A stretch of 64,000 nucleotides of DNA, taken from contig RFFP01000017.1 of assembly GCA_003696155.1 (NCBI GenBank), positions 1 through 64,000 on the forward strand. The letters are read 5' to 3'. Each line of letters begins with the position of its first letter. The stretch's first letter is position 1. A model generated the notes under the pieces. The model made no database searches and was not told the origin of the DNA. It saw only the letters and a list, made by a program, of their open reading frames with translations. This DNA is from Acidobacteriota bacterium. GTDB taxonomy: Bacteria; Aquificota; Aquificia; Aquificales; Aquificaceae. Made by a program: the position numbers and the translations under genes. This document shows, in pieces, positions 50,999 through 59,974 of the stretch.

Positions 50999-51192
50999 AC
51001 CTTTTCCTTCTCCTTTACCTCCTCCCCTTTGGTTTCTTTAACCCTTTCCTCCTCACCGGACAGCGCCTTCTTGAAGTTCCTTATACCCTCCCCCAAAGCT
51101 CTACCAGCTTCTGGAAGCCTGCTCGCTCCAAATAGAAGGAAGAGAACAGCAAGTATTAGTATTATCTCTGTGATGGAAAGGTTGGGTATCAT
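50995..51192 (-). CDS. tatA: Twin-arginine translocase subunit TatA/E (copy 1)
   Basis: This 65-residue protein has the TatA layout: one transmembrane helix (about 5-20, ITEIILILAVLFLLFGASRLP), the FG hinge, an amphipathic helix (EAGRALGEGIRNFKKALSG) and a Lys/Glu-rich tail. It begins with an ATGA overlap with the stop of the second copy upstream. The pair probably supplies pore subunits for exporting folded Tat substrates, such as the molybdenum hydroxylase at 27.6 kb. tatC is not in the window. Confidence 0.9.
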   Translation of the reverse strand: MIPNLSITEIILILAVLFLLFGASRLPEAGRALGEGIRNFKKALSGEEERVKETKGEEVKEKEKV

Positions 51193-51362
51193 GCTTGCTC
51201 CTTGTTTTTCTTTTCCTCTTCTACCTCACCCGATAGGGCCTTCTTGAAGTTCCTTATACCCTCTCCAAGACCCCTACCGAACTCTGGAAGCTTGCTTGCA
51301 CCGAATATGACAAGTATGACAAGTAGAATGAGTACTATCTGCCAAGGTAGTGGAAAATGCAT
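51189..51362 (-). CDS. tatA: Twin-arginine translocase subunit TatA/E (copy 2, upstream)
   Basis: This 57-residue protein was found by reading the region directly. It starts MHFPLPWQIVLILLVIL, has the hinge FGASKLPEFGRGLGEG, the amphipathic helix NFKKALSG and an acidic-basic tail. A strong site (AAGGAGGTG) lies 5 nt before ATG 51362 and a TATAAT box further upstream. Its helix-hinge region is almost the same as that of the downstream copy, so the two are tandem duplicates with an ATGA overlap. Confidence 0.88.
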   Translation of the reverse strand: MHFPLPWQIVLILLVILVIFGASKLPEFGRGLGEGIRNFKKALSGEVEEEKKNKEQA

Positions 51363-51400
51363 TTTTTCACCTCCTTAGTCGTATAATTATATGCCACCCC

Positions 51401-51483
51401 TTGACAAAAGCAAGGCTATGGTCTATCATTAATGTAGAGCAGGTAAAAGAAAGGGAGGGCGCCTTACCTTTCCGGTCTTGCTC
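51401..51483 (+). promoter_or_regulatory. Promoter and structured 5' leader of the cold-shock-type gene
   Basis: TTGACA (51401-51406) and TATCAT (51424-51429) with a 17-bp spacer form a near-consensus promoter. The transcript would begin near 51436 and have a leader of about 78 nt. In it GAGCA (51437-51441) can pair with TGCTC (51479-51483), and inside this GAAAGG (51449-51454) can pair with CCTTTC (51467-51472). The Shine-Dalgarno AAGGAGG (51497-51503) is downstream and unpaired in this fold. Confidence 0.6.
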
Positions 51484-51513
51484 AAGAATTAACTTTAAGG
51501 AGGTTTTTGTTCC

Positions 51514-51723
51514 ATGTCACTCAAAGGTACGGTAAAATGGTTCAGCAAGGAAAAGGGTTACGGTTTTATAACCCGTGATGACAATCAAGGAGATGTATTT
51601 GTCCACTTCTCTGCTATACAGCAAAGAGGCTTTAAAACCTTAGAACAGGGTCAAAGGGTAGAGTTTGAAGTAGAGCAGGACACCAAGGGTCTCAGAGCAA
51701 AGAACGTCAGAGTACTAGACTAA
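51514..51723 (+). CDS. csp: Cold-shock-domain protein
   Basis: This 69-residue protein is a single cold-shock domain that binds single-stranded RNA/DNA. It has [20 protein letters not shown] with the RNP1 motif GYGFIT, RNP2 VFVHFSAI, and the typical end [12 protein letters not shown]. In a hyperthermophile it is probably an RNA chaperone or antiterminator rather than a cold-shock factor only. A strong promoter, structured leader and terminator surround it, so it is a monocistronic unit. Confidence 0.96.
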   Translation: MSLKGTVKWFSKEKGYGFITRDDNQGDVFVHFSAIQQRGFKTLEQGQRVEFEVEQDTKGLRAKNVRVLD

Positions 51724-51729
51724 GGTTTT

Positions 51730-51746
51730 GCCCCCTCCACGGGGGC
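51730..51746 (+). terminator. Intrinsic terminator after csp
   Basis: GCCCCC-TCCAC-GGGGGC is a perfect 6-bp GC stem 6 bp past the csp stop. It is followed by TTATAATTTTT, which serves both as the terminator T tract and as the -10 region of folC. Confidence 0.85.
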
Positions 51747-51761
51747 TTATAATTTTTCCTT

Positions 51762-52988
51762 ATGTATCTTTATGACCTGTACAGAGGCAAGGATTACCGT
51801 ATATCACCAACCCTTGATAGAATAGAGAAGGCGGTAAGTTACCTATCTATAAAACCTTCCTATGTATCCCTTCAAGTTGGTGGCACGAACGGAAAGGGCT
51901 CCACATGTGCCTTTTCGGAGAGCCTTCTAAGAAATCATGGCTACAGAGTGGGCTGGTTTGTCTCCCCCCATCTCTTCGACGAAAAGGAAAGGTGGAGGGT
52001 AAACGGTCGGAAGATATCCCAAGAAGAGCTCAGCCTGTACGTGAAGGAGCTAAAACCCATATTTGAGAGGTTTGACCTAACATACTTTGAAGCGTGTACC
52101 CTCCTTGCCCTTAGGTACTTTGAGGACCAAAAGGTGGACTTTGCGGTCTTTGAGGTAGGCATGGGTGGCAGGTGGGATGCTACAAAGGTTTGTGAGCCAG
52201 AAGTCTGTGTTATAACCAACATAGAGAGGGACCACACCCGTTGGCTTGGCTCTGACTGTGAAAGCAGGGCTGTGGAAAAGCTGGGCATATACAGAAGGGG
52301 AAAGCCTCTTGTATTATGTAGCATGAGGTTCCCTCTATATCCTAAGGCCTTAGAGCTCTGTGACCACTCTGACCTTCACGTGGCTGGCATAGACTTCTTT
52401 TCTAACGGATACGTCAAAGGTAGGCAAACCTATCTGCAGTTTTATCAGGATGAAAAGGTCAGATACGAGGACATCCCTCTCGGCCTATGGGGAAGGTGGC
52501 AGGTGGACAACGCAAGCCTTGCCTTAAGAGCGGTGAGCCTTCTTATAGAGCTGAAGGAAAGCAGGGTTAGGGAAGCTTTAAAAAACACCTACTGGGAAGG
52601 TAGGATGGAGATTGTAAGAGAAGACCCTCTGCTCATCTTGGACGGTGCTCATAACCCTGATGCCGTGAAAAGGATAGTAAGGGATATAAAGGGGCATATA
52701 GAAAACATAACCCCTCTGTTTACAGCCCTAAAGGACAAAGAGTGGGAGCTGTCCCTCCCCTACCTTAGGGAACTCTCCTACAGGATTTACCTTACTCCCA
52801 TAAGGCATCACAGATGCGAGGACATGGAGAAGGTGTATGCAAAGGCAAAGGAATTGGGTTTTAAAGAGGTTATACTTCTAAACTCCTCAGAAGATGTCCT
52901 AGAGCTGAAGGAAAACATTTTGGTTTTAGGTTCTCTTTACCTGGTGGGCGAGGTTAAAGAGGTTCTTGAGCTTGGGAAGGTAGGATGA
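51762..52988 (+). CDS. folC: Folylpolyglutamate synthase / dihydrofolate synthase
   Basis: FolC adds glutamate to dihydropteroate and folates. The 408-residue Mur-ligase-type protein has the ATP loop GGTNGKGSTCAFSESLL at residues about 41-57, VFEVGMGGRWDATKVCEPEVCVITNIERDHTRWLG, and LILDGAHNPDAVKRIV in the C-terminal domain. A TATAAT box (51748-51753) ends 8 nt before ATG and no Shine-Dalgarno is seen, so the transcript is likely leaderless. It overlaps engB by 4 bp. Confidence 0.95.
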   Translation: MYLYDLYRGKDYRISPTLDRIEKAVSYLSIKPSYVSLQVGGTNGKGSTCAFSESLLRNHGYRVGWFVSPHLFDEKERWRVNGRKISQEELSLYVKELKPIFERFDLTYFEACTLLALRYFEDQKVDFAVFEVGMGGRWDATKVCEPEVCVITNIERDHTRWLGSDCESRAVEKLGIYRRGKPLVLCSMRFPLYPKALELCDHSDLHVAGIDFFSNGYVKGRQTYLQFYQDEKVRYEDIPLGLWGRWQVDNASLALRAVSLLIELKESRVREALKNTYWEGRMEIVREDPLLILDGAHNPDAVKRIVRDIKGHIENITPLFTALKDKEWELSLPYLRELSYRIYLTPIRHHRCEDMEKVYAKAKELGFKEVILLNSSEDVLELKENILVLGSLYLVGEVKEVLELGKVG

Positions 52989-53530
52989 AGGTCAGCTTCT
53001 TAGGAAGCTATAGAGACAACTTCCCAGGGGACGGGAAAAAGCATGTGGTTTTTGTGGGGAGGTCTAACGTGGGTAAGTCTTCGCTCATAAACATGATAGT
53101 GGGTAGCAAGATAGCCAAGGTTAGCAAAGAGCCAGGGAGGACAAGGTCTGTAAACTTCTTCCTAATAGATGATGTGTACCTCGTGGACCTTCCGGGCTAC
53201 GGTTTTGCCAAGGTTTCAAAAGGGGAAAGGGAAGAATGGAGAAGGATCATAGTAAACTACTTTGAAACCTGCAGGCGGGATATAAAGCTGGTATTCCTTC
53301 TCATAGATGGGGTTGTTGGACCTACAGACCTTGATATGCAAGCTATAGAGTGGATAGAAGGTTTCCAGATTCCCTATATCCTAGTACTAACTAAAACGGA
53401 CAGGGCGAGCCAGAGGGAGATAGCACAAACCGTAAAAAAACTGAGAGAAAAAACCCAGGCGGACTTCATAATAACTTCCTCAAAGGAGGGGAAGGGTAAA
53501 AGGGAGGTTATGTCCTATATTTTAGCTTGA
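52985..53530 (+). CDS. engB: Ribosome assembly GTPase EngB/YsxC
   Basis: EngB is a GTPase needed for assembly of the large ribosomal subunit. The 181-residue protein has the P loop GRSNVGKSSLINMI, the switch region GRTRSVNFF, DLPGYGFAKVSKGE (G3) and LTKTDRAS (G4), and ITSSKEGKG near the end (G5). It overlaps folC by 4 bp and lipA by 1 bp. Confidence 0.95.
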   Translation: MKVSFLGSYRDNFPGDGKKHVVFVGRSNVGKSSLINMIVGSKIAKVSKEPGRTRSVNFFLIDDVYLVDLPGYGFAKVSKGEREEWRRIIVNYFETCRRDIKLVFLLIDGVVGPTDLDMQAIEWIEGFQIPYILVLTKTDRASQREIAQTVKKLREKTQADFIITSSKEGKGKREVMSYILA

Positions 53531-54354
53531 TGTGGAAGGTTAAAGCTCCCCAACCCCTTTTGGTGGAAAGGACAAAGGGAATTTTAAGGAAATACTCACT
53601 TAACACGGTGTGTGAAGAGTCTATATGTCCCAACTTGGGAGAGTGTTTTTCCTCAGGTACTGCAACCTTCCTTATCCTCGGAAAGGTATGCACAAAAGCC
53701 TGCAAATACTGCCATGTGGCTACGGGTAAACCCCAACCCCTAGACCCTTCAGAACCAATAAGACTGTGCTATGCGGTAAGGGAGCTGGGACTGAAGTATG
53801 TGGTGATAACCTCAGTGGATAGGGATGACCTTCCTGACTATGGCTCTGGTCATTTCAAGAGATGCGTGGAGTTTTTAAAATCGAAGATTGAAGGTGTGAA
53901 GGTTGAGGTTCTCACACCCGACTTTAAGGGTTCTCCTTATGCCCTTGGGCTGGTTGTCTCCTCAGGCCCCGACGTGCTTTCCCACAACATAGAAACCGTG
54001 GAAAGGCTTTTTAGGGTGGTTAGACCTCAGGGTGATTACAGAAGGAGCCTTGAGGTTCTTAGCTTCTATGCAAGCTCTGGCATAGCAACCGTAAAGTCTG
54101 GCCTAATGCTAGGTTTGGGGGAAAGCTGGGATGAGATAATGAAAACCCTCGATGACCTACTTAAGGCGGGCGTCTCCACCCTTGTTGTCGGTCAGTATCT
54201 GAGCCCAAGTGAGAGGCACTACCCCGTGGTTAGGCTATACTCCTACGAGGAGTTTGAAAGGATAAGGGAAAAAGCCTTAGAAATGGGCTTTAAAATGGTG
54301 CTTTCTAAGCCCCTTGCAAGGTCCTCTTACCATGCCCATGAGCTCGTGTTATAA
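53530..54354 (+). CDS. lipA: Lipoyl synthase
   Basis: LipA inserts two sulfur atoms into protein-bound octanoate. The 274-residue protein has both cluster motifs: the auxiliary CEESICPNLGEC (C-x4-C-x5-C) and the radical SAM CTKACKYC (C-x3-C-x2-C). It also has YVVITSVDRDDLPDYGSGHF, VKSGLMLGLGESWDEI and the C-terminal RSSYHAHEL, including the conserved serine that ligates the auxiliary cluster. ATG 53530 overlaps the engB stop by one base. Confidence 0.96.
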   Translation: MWKVKAPQPLLVERTKGILRKYSLNTVCEESICPNLGECFSSGTATFLILGKVCTKACKYCHVATGKPQPLDPSEPIRLCYAVRELGLKYVVITSVDRDDLPDYGSGHFKRCVEFLKSKIEGVKVEVLTPDFKGSPYALGLVVSSGPDVLSHNIETVERLFRVVRPQGDYRRSLEVLSFYASSGIATVKSGLMLGLGESWDEIMKTLDDLLKAGVSTLVVGQYLSPSERHYPVVRLYSYEEFERIREKALEMGFKMVLSKPLARSSYHAHELVL

Positions 54355-54386
54355 TAGAAAACTTGCATAATTTTTAGGAGGTTGAC

Positions 54387-54746
54387 ATGCGTGTAAAGGG
54401 ACCATCCTCAAGGAAGTTTAAGAAGAAGATACTCAAACTTGCAAAGGGTTTCAGAGGTCAGAGGAGGAACGTATACAGAAGGGCAAAAGAGTACGTATTT
54501 AGAGCTCTGCAGTATCAATACAGGGATAGAAGGCAAAGAAAAAGGCAGTTTAGGAGGCTCTGGATTGCTAGGATAAACGCCTCAGTCAGACTTCATGGAC
54601 TTTCTTACAGCAAGTTTATGAACGGTCTTAACAAGGCAGGCATAAGCCTCAACAGGAAGGTGCTTGCGGACATGGCGGTAAGAGACCCTCAGGCTTTTGC
54701 CCAGATAGTGGAAAGGGCAAAAGAAGCCCTAGCGCAGACCGGATGA
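54387..54746 (+). CDS. rplT: 50S ribosomal protein L20
   Basis: L20 is an early-assembling 23S rRNA-binding protein. The 119-residue protein is strongly basic, with [17 protein letters not shown]-like start ([20 protein letters not shown]), [21 protein letters not shown] and [32 protein letters not shown] near 54352 and AGGAGG before ATG give it its own promoter and RBS. The usual infC and rpmI are not upstream; pheS follows with a 4-bp overlap. Confidence 0.98.
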   Translation: MRVKGPSSRKFKKKILKLAKGFRGQRRNVYRRAKEYVFRALQYQYRDRRQRKRQFRRLWIARINASVRLHGLSYSKFMNGLNKAGISLNRKVLADMAVRDPQAFAQIVERAKEALAQTG

Positions 54747-55759
54747 TAGACATAAACGCTATAGGCTCCCAGCTTGAGAGGGAGCTCTCTCAGGTAGAGA
54801 GCCTTCAGGAGCTTCAGCAGCTAAAGGCTAAGTATCTTGGTAAAAACGGCCTTATAAGTCTTGCGGTAAAAAGCATAAAGGAAGTGCCACAGGAACAGAG
54901 AAAGGAGTACGGATCGAAAGTAAACCAGCTTAAGGAGTTTGCAGAAGAGCTTTTAAAAAGGAAAGAGGAGGAGTTAAAGAGGCTCCAAGTGGATGCGGAG
55001 CTCTCCAAGGAATGGGTGGACCTCTCCATACCCATAGAACCTCGCTTAGGCTCTTACCATCCCCTAAGCCTCACCCTTAAGCGTATAAGAGACATATTCG
55101 TCAGCATGGGCTTTTCCGTGGAAGAAGGTCCGGAAGTAGAGCTTGAAGACTACAACTTTGACAAGCTTAACATACCCAAGGAACACCCAGCAAGGGATAT
55201 GCAGGACACCTTTTACGTAAACAGGGAAGGCTATCTTCTTCGTACCCATACCTCCCCTGTGCAGGTCAGAACCATGCTCTCTAAGAGACCCCCCATATAC
55301 ATGATAGCTCCCGGTAGGGTATACAGAAGGGATGATGACCCAACTCACTCTCCCATGTTCCATCAGGTCGAGGGTTTGGCGGTGGACAGGCATATAAGCT
55401 TTAGGCATATGAAGCACACCATACAGACCTTCCTGAGGGCTTTTTTTGAGAGGGAAGTTCCTGTGCGCCTGAGGGCATCTTACTTTCCCTTTACAGAACC
55501 CTCTGCGGAGGTGGACATAGGCTGCATACTCTGTGGCGGTGTGGGTTGTAGGGTTTGTAAGGGTTCAGGTTGGCTGGAGGTCATGGGTTGTGGCATGGTA
55601 CACCCTAGGGTGTTTGAAAGCTGTGGCATAGATACGGAGCTATACAATGGCTTTGCCTTTGGTATGGGTGTGGAGAGGCTTACCATGCTTTACTTTGGCA
55701 TAGACAACATAAGGCTATTCTTCGAAAACGACCTTAGGTTCCTGAGGCAATTTATCTGA
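54743..55759 (+). CDS. pheS: Phenylalanyl-tRNA synthetase alpha subunit
   Basis: PheS is the catalytic subunit of PheRS. The 338-residue protein has an N-terminal coiled coil (about 1-85) that grips tRNA, then the class-II core: [68 protein letters not shown] and [19 protein letters not shown] CxxC-rich insertion ([16 protein letters not shown]) may bind zinc. pheT is not adjacent. Confidence 0.97.
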   Translation: MIDINAIGSQLERELSQVESLQELQQLKAKYLGKNGLISLAVKSIKEVPQEQRKEYGSKVNQLKEFAEELLKRKEEELKRLQVDAELSKEWVDLSIPIEPRLGSYHPLSLTLKRIRDIFVSMGFSVEEGPEVELEDYNFDKLNIPKEHPARDMQDTFYVNREGYLLRTHTSPVQVRTMLSKRPPIYMIAPGRVYRRDDDPTHSPMFHQVEGLAVDRHISFRHMKHTIQTFLRAFFEREVPVRLRASYFPFTEPSAEVDIGCILCGGVGCRVCKGSGWLEVMGCGMVHPRVFESCGIDTELYNGFAFGMGVERLTMLYFGIDNIRLFFENDLRFLRQFI

Positions 55760-56943
55760 TGTTTAGAGACTTTACACCTCAGGAAAGGAGAGTGGTTCTA
55801 AGTATAACCTTCGCTGTGGCTGTCAGGATGCTGGGGCTTTTTTTGCTTCTTCCCGTCTTATCTCCTTACTTAAAAACCCTTGAAGGTGCAAACCCCCAGC
55901 TAATAGGTCTTGCCATAGGCATATACGGGCTTGCCCAGGCCCTTTTACAGATCCCCTTCGGCTACCTTTCAGACCTTTATGGAAGGAAACCCATAATAGT
56001 CTTCGGTATGCTAACCTACGTGCTGGGCAGTGTGCTGGCCGGTCTTGCGGGAAGTATAGGCACCATGATAGTGGCAAGGTTCATTCAGGGCTTTGGTGCC
56101 GTCTCCTCGGCTATGACTGCCCTCTCTGCGGACCTTACAAGACCTCAGGTAAGGACAAGAGCCTTTGCCTCCATAGGCGCCTCCATAGGTTTGGTCTTCA
56201 CCTTCAGCATAATCTCCGCACCACTAATAGCGGGAAAGCTGGGAGTTCCCTTCCTTTTCTACTTTACAGCTTTGCTTAGTCTTCTTGCTGTCCTCCTCGT
56301 AGCCATCAAAGTACCCGAACCGGCAAGGAAGGAAAGAGAGATAGTACTATCCCTCAGGAACATATACGTCCTTCTTCTGGATAAGGACCAGCTCTTTTTA
56401 AACTTCTCCATTGCACTACTCCATGCCTACTTGGTAGGTATATTTACCATGGTGCCTTATGAGCTCGTATACCTTTACAACCTGCCCAAGCCTGAACACT
56501 GGAAGATATACCTGCCCTCTTTACTGCTCTCTCTTCTTTTTATGGTGCCTGCCATCCTTTTGGCTGAGAAAAGGAAAAAGTTTAGAGAGGTTTTCTCCTT
56601 AGGTGTAGCTCTGATGCTTTTTGCCTTCCTAAGTTATGAGTTTGAAAGAAGCATTATTGGTGCAGTTCTCATGATCTTCTTCTTTCTCTTGGGCTTTCAC
56701 CTTTTAGAGCCTTTGGTACCTTCCTTGCTTACCAAAATAAGCCACAGGGACATGAGAGGTCTTGCCCTGGGTCTTTTCAACACAAGCCAGTTTGTTGGGG
56801 CCTTTGCCGGTGGCATCTGGGGAGGCTACGCCCTTAAGCATGGGCACCTTATGCTCACTTCCATGGGTGTGGTGCTTGCCCTACTTTGGCTAGCCTTGAG
56901 CCTTGCTTGGTTTAGCCGTGATACAGTCTTACGGGAAAGTTAA
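55759..56943 (+). CDS. MFS transporter
   Basis: This 394-residue protein has about twelve transmembrane helices and the MFS signature between helices 2 and 3 (GYLSDLYGRKPIIVFG), as well as RFIQGFGAVSSAMTALSADL typical of drug-efflux-type MFS members. Its ATG overlaps the pheS stop by one base. Substrate unknown; multidrug or metabolite export is most likely. Confidence 0.85.
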   Translation: MFRDFTPQERRVVLSITFAVAVRMLGLFLLLPVLSPYLKTLEGANPQLIGLAIGIYGLAQALLQIPFGYLSDLYGRKPIIVFGMLTYVLGSVLAGLAGSIGTMIVARFIQGFGAVSSAMTALSADLTRPQVRTRAFASIGASIGLVFTFSIISAPLIAGKLGVPFLFYFTALLSLLAVLLVAIKVPEPARKEREIVLSLRNIYVLLLDKDQLFLNFSIALLHAYLVGIFTMVPYELVYLYNLPKPEHWKIYLPSLLLSLLFMVPAILLAEKRKKFREVFSLGVALMLFAFLSYEFERSIIGAVLMIFFFLLGFHLLEPLVPSLLTKISHRDMRGLALGLFNTSQFVGAFAGGIWGGYALKHGHLMLTSMGVVLALLWLALSLAWFSRDTVLRES

Positions 56944-56967
56944 TATTCTATAAATTTAAAACAGCCA

Positions 56968-58065
56968 ATGAACCAGTTTATTGACATCCTTGTTAATATC
57001 CTTGAACACAGAGATTTTTATACTAGAGGGCATACAGAAAGGGGTGTCTTCTATGCCCGATCTATAGGCAGGAAACTTGGGCTTGCTGAGAAAGAACTAG
57101 AGCATTTGAGAATAGGCGGTATGATACACGATATAGGGAAAATAGGAATTCCTGACGTTATACTCCTAAAACCTTACAGACTTACACCGGAAGAGTTCGA
57201 GATAATGAAGCTACACGTAAAAATAGGATACGAGATGCTAAAGGGGCTAGACGTACCGAAGGGAGCCTTTGATATTCTGTTGTATCATCAAGAAAAATAC
57301 GATGGAACAGGCTATCCCCATGGGGCAAAAGGCGAAGATATACCCTTACTTGCACGCATTTACACTATAGCGGATGCCTTTGAGGCAATGACAGCAAGGA
57401 GGATATACAAAAGGGCAAAAAGTTGGGAAGAGGCTTTTGAGGAATTGGAGAGGCTTGCGGGCGTTCACTTTGACCCTAAGCTTGTGCCATATGCCATAGA
57501 GGCGCTTAGCGGTTTAGAAATGGTGCCTACTGTGATCCCTCAAATAGACCAAGAGATAGAAAAGATAAGGTGGAGCTTTCAATACATAGATGGAACAGGT
57601 GCTATAAAGGGGGACATCTTTCTACCCTCCCTAAGGGCATTTATTGAGCAAAGAGAAAGCTTCTGCCTTACTATCTTTGACATAAAAAATCTCTCTAAGA
57701 TAAACTTTGAAAAGGGCTGGGAAGAGGGCAACGAAGTACTCCGAAGGCTTGTATGGGCCATAAACCTGGAGTGTTGTTCTATGCATGATATTAGAGATGT
57801 TATACTCATGCTCATGAAGGAGGATGTTATAGACATAGAAAGCCCTGTTATATTTAGAGTAGGGGGAGATGAGTTTGCGGTTATAGCTCCTTACATACCA
57901 CCGCCGGATAAACCTTTGAGGGTGAAGGATACCATGAAGTCTATGGGTGTGGACGTGGACTTCTTACAGATGCAATTCCCTGAGAGTTTTAAAACTTACG
58001 AGGAGGCACTTAAGCTCATATTTAGCTTTACAAGAGGTAAGCTCATCAAAGAGCTATTAATATAA
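56968..58065 (+). CDS. HD-GYP plus GGDEF protein
   Basis: This 365-residue cytosolic protein has an N-terminal HD-GYP phosphodiesterase domain (about 1-185) with [29 protein letters not shown] (usual HHExxDGxGYP with Q for the second His) and [12 protein letters not shown]. It has a C-terminal GGDEF-type domain (about 195-365) with [10 protein letters not shown] and an intact RVGGDEFAV. Between them the GGDEF domain carries an insertion of about 25 residues. This order, catalytic HD-GYP first, is less common. It may degrade and make c-di-GMP, or the GGDEF may regulate the HD-GYP. murF follows after 8 bp. Confidence 0.85.
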   Translation: MNQFIDILVNILEHRDFYTRGHTERGVFYARSIGRKLGLAEKELEHLRIGGMIHDIGKIGIPDVILLKPYRLTPEEFEIMKLHVKIGYEMLKGLDVPKGAFDILLYHQEKYDGTGYPHGAKGEDIPLLARIYTIADAFEAMTARRIYKRAKSWEEAFEELERLAGVHFDPKLVPYAIEALSGLEMVPTVIPQIDQEIEKIRWSFQYIDGTGAIKGDIFLPSLRAFIEQRESFCLTIFDIKNLSKINFEKGWEEGNEVLRRLVWAINLECCSMHDIRDVILMLMKEDVIDIESPVIFRVGGDEFAVIAPYIPPPDKPLRVKDTMKSMGVDVDFLQMQFPESFKTYEEALKLIFSFTRGKLIKELLI

Positions 58066-58073
58066 TATCAAAT

Positions 58074-59390
58074 ATGACCACCTCTCAGATAGCGTCCATC
58101 ACCCAGGGTGTGCATTTGGGGGATGATGTTCAGGTTGGCGGTTTTTCTATAGATAGCAGGACTATTCAGAAGGGACAGGCTTTTGTTGCCCTTAGGGGCA
58201 ATGTCCACGATGGGCACGACTTTGTGATGGACGCCATAAAAGGGGGAGCTACGGCCGTCCTATGTGAAAGGGCTCTTGACCTACCTTCAGACTTTCCTCA
58301 GGTAGTGGTAAGGGATAGCCTTGAGGCTTTGAGAAAACTGGCGCGCTGGAAGAGGGAAAACTTCAAAGGCACTGTTGTAGCCATAGCTGGTTCTGCAGGT
58401 AAAACCACAACAAAGGAGATGACGGCCTTCTTACTCTCAAGGGTGGGGGCGGTTTGTAAGACGCCTAGAAACTTCAACTCTCAGATAGGTGTGCCCCTCT
58501 CCGTAGTGAATTTTGAGGATGAAGCGGATTACTGGGTTGTGGAGATGGGTGCAAGTCAGAAGGGTGATGTTAAAAGGCTAGTAGAGCTGGTAAAGCCTCA
58601 CGTAAGGGCTATAACTGCCATAGGCGAAGAGCACTTGGAGACCTTCGGTTGTCTTGACGATGTAGTTTTGGGAAACGGTGAGGTTTTCTCCTATATGGGG
58701 GAGGATGACTGGGGCATATGCCCTAACTACGTATCCCATTGCTATAGCGTGGATAAAAAGATCGTCTTTGGCGCTGGTGAACTTAAAGCTGAGAAGTTAA
58801 GTCTCAATTCGGAGGGTGTAAGTTTTGAGGTTTGTGGGCTAGACGTCTTTATACCCATACCCAGCCTTGCAGTTGTAGAGAATGCCCTTTGCTCCTTTGC
58901 CATCCTGAAGGCTCTGGGATTAGACTGGAGGGAGCTGTCCAAACACCTGAGAGAGTTTTCTCCCGTGGAAGGACGCTTCAGGGTTATAAGAAGGGAGAGT
59001 ATCATCATAGTGGATGACACGTATAATGCAAATCCCCCTTCTGTCAAGAAGGCTCTTCAGACACTTAGCATGATGGATGGGTATAAAGTTGCCGTACTCG
59101 GAGATATGCTTGAGATGGGGGAGAGCTCTGAGATATACCATAAAGAGGTTGGAAGGCTTTGTGTTGAGCTTGGTATAGACCTGTGTCTTTTTTATGGTCC
59201 TATGATGAAGCATGCCTATGAGGAGTGTAGGCTAAAGGGTGGGAAGTGCCTGCACTTCAACCTTAAGGAGGAGGTACTTAAGTTTCTCTTGGATGGGAAA
59301 CCTCTTATTGGTAGTGTTATACTATTTAAAGGCTCAAGAGGTATGAGAATGGATGAGCTCGTAGGGGGATTGGAGGAATGGCTGACCTAG
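58074..59390 (+). CDS. murF: UDP-MurNAc-tripeptide--D-Ala-D-Ala ligase
   Basis: MurF adds D-Ala-D-Ala to the peptidoglycan precursor. The 438-residue protein has IDSRTIQKGQAFVALRG, the ATP loop AIAGSAGKTTTKEMTAFLL, TPRNFNSQIGVPLSVVN, VEMGASQKGDV and VDDTYNANPPSVKKALQTL with VLGDMLEMGESS. A TATAAT box (58061-58066) ends 7 nt before ATG with no Shine-Dalgarno. It overlaps the PilZ gene by 13 bp. Confidence 0.96.
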   Translation: MTTSQIASITQGVHLGDDVQVGGFSIDSRTIQKGQAFVALRGNVHDGHDFVMDAIKGGATAVLCERALDLPSDFPQVVVRDSLEALRKLARWKRENFKGTVVAIAGSAGKTTTKEMTAFLLSRVGAVCKTPRNFNSQIGVPLSVVNFEDEADYWVVEMGASQKGDVKRLVELVKPHVRAITAIGEEHLETFGCLDDVVLGNGEVFSYMGEDDWGICPNYVSHCYSVDKKIVFGAGELKAEKLSLNSEGVSFEVCGLDVFIPIPSLAVVENALCSFAILKALGLDWRELSKHLREFSPVEGRFRVIRRESIIIVDDTYNANPPSVKKALQTLSMMDGYKVAVLGDMLEMGESSEIYHKEVGRLCVELGIDLCLFYGPMMKHAYEECRLKGGKCLHFNLKEEVLKFLLDGKPLIGSVILFKGSRGMRMDELVGGLEEWLT

Positions 59391-59974
59391 TAGATGTTTA
59401 TAAGGTTCTTGATGGGGGGATCTTATTTCATACAAAGCTGGAAAAATTAGATTACAAGGAGGGCAAGCTTAGTATAGCCGCAAGCACACTTGCAAAGAGG
59501 TTCGTATTTCTAGGCGATGTAGTAAGCGTAGGTTATAAGGAGCTTCTCCTATCGGTTAGGGTTGTGGGCAAGAGTGAGAAGTTCATACTAGATGTGTTAT
59601 ACGGTGGTGAGGGTAGGTTAGGGGATAGAGAGAAACCGAGGGTGCCAGTGTGGGGAGAAAATAGCTTTCTTGCCTTGATAAAGATAGGTCAGGTTTACAG
59701 GACCTTTGAACCCCATAACATATCTGAGACTGGACTTTCTGTATACTGTGATGAGCTAGAGCTTATAAACGAGCTTATCGAAAAGGTTGTAGATTTTAAA
59801 TTCATGGGAAGGGAGGAGCTCGCTGGTATTCAAGGAAAACTAAGGTTGGTGGGCATTTTCGAAGAAAACCCTTCAAGGGCCAGGCTTGCCTTCGAGATGG
59901 AAACAGAAGATGTGGATACTACTAGGATAAGGCTATATGTGGCAAAGGTTATAAAGAGGTTACTTGAATCTTGA
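59378..59974 (+). CDS. PilZ-domain c-di-GMP receptor, YcgR-like
   Basis: This 198-residue protein has an N-terminal beta-rich domain (about 1-80) and a C-terminal PilZ domain. The two ligand motifs are visible: RxxxR in DREKPRVPV (about residue 84) and NxSxxG in NISETGLSV (about residue 115). It is therefore a likely c-di-GMP receptor, similar in layout to the flagellar brake YcgR. It lies one gene after the HD-GYP/GGDEF protein, which would control its ligand. It overlaps murF by 13 bp. Confidence 0.7.
   Translation: MADLVDVYKVLDGGILFHTKLEKLDYKEGKLSIAASTLAKRFVFLGDVVSVGYKELLLSVRVVGKSEKFILDVLYGGEGRLGDREKPRVPVWGENSFLALIKIGQVYRTFEPHNISETGLSVYCDELELINELIEKVVDFKFMGREELAGIQGKLRLVGIFEENPSRARLAFEMETEDVDTTRIRLYVAKVIKRLLES

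Noticed and set aside
51350-51535. A 61-codon open frame across the csp promoter and leader.
   Set aside because: It covers the promoter, the leader stems and the csp Shine-Dalgarno; the sequence is not protein-like.
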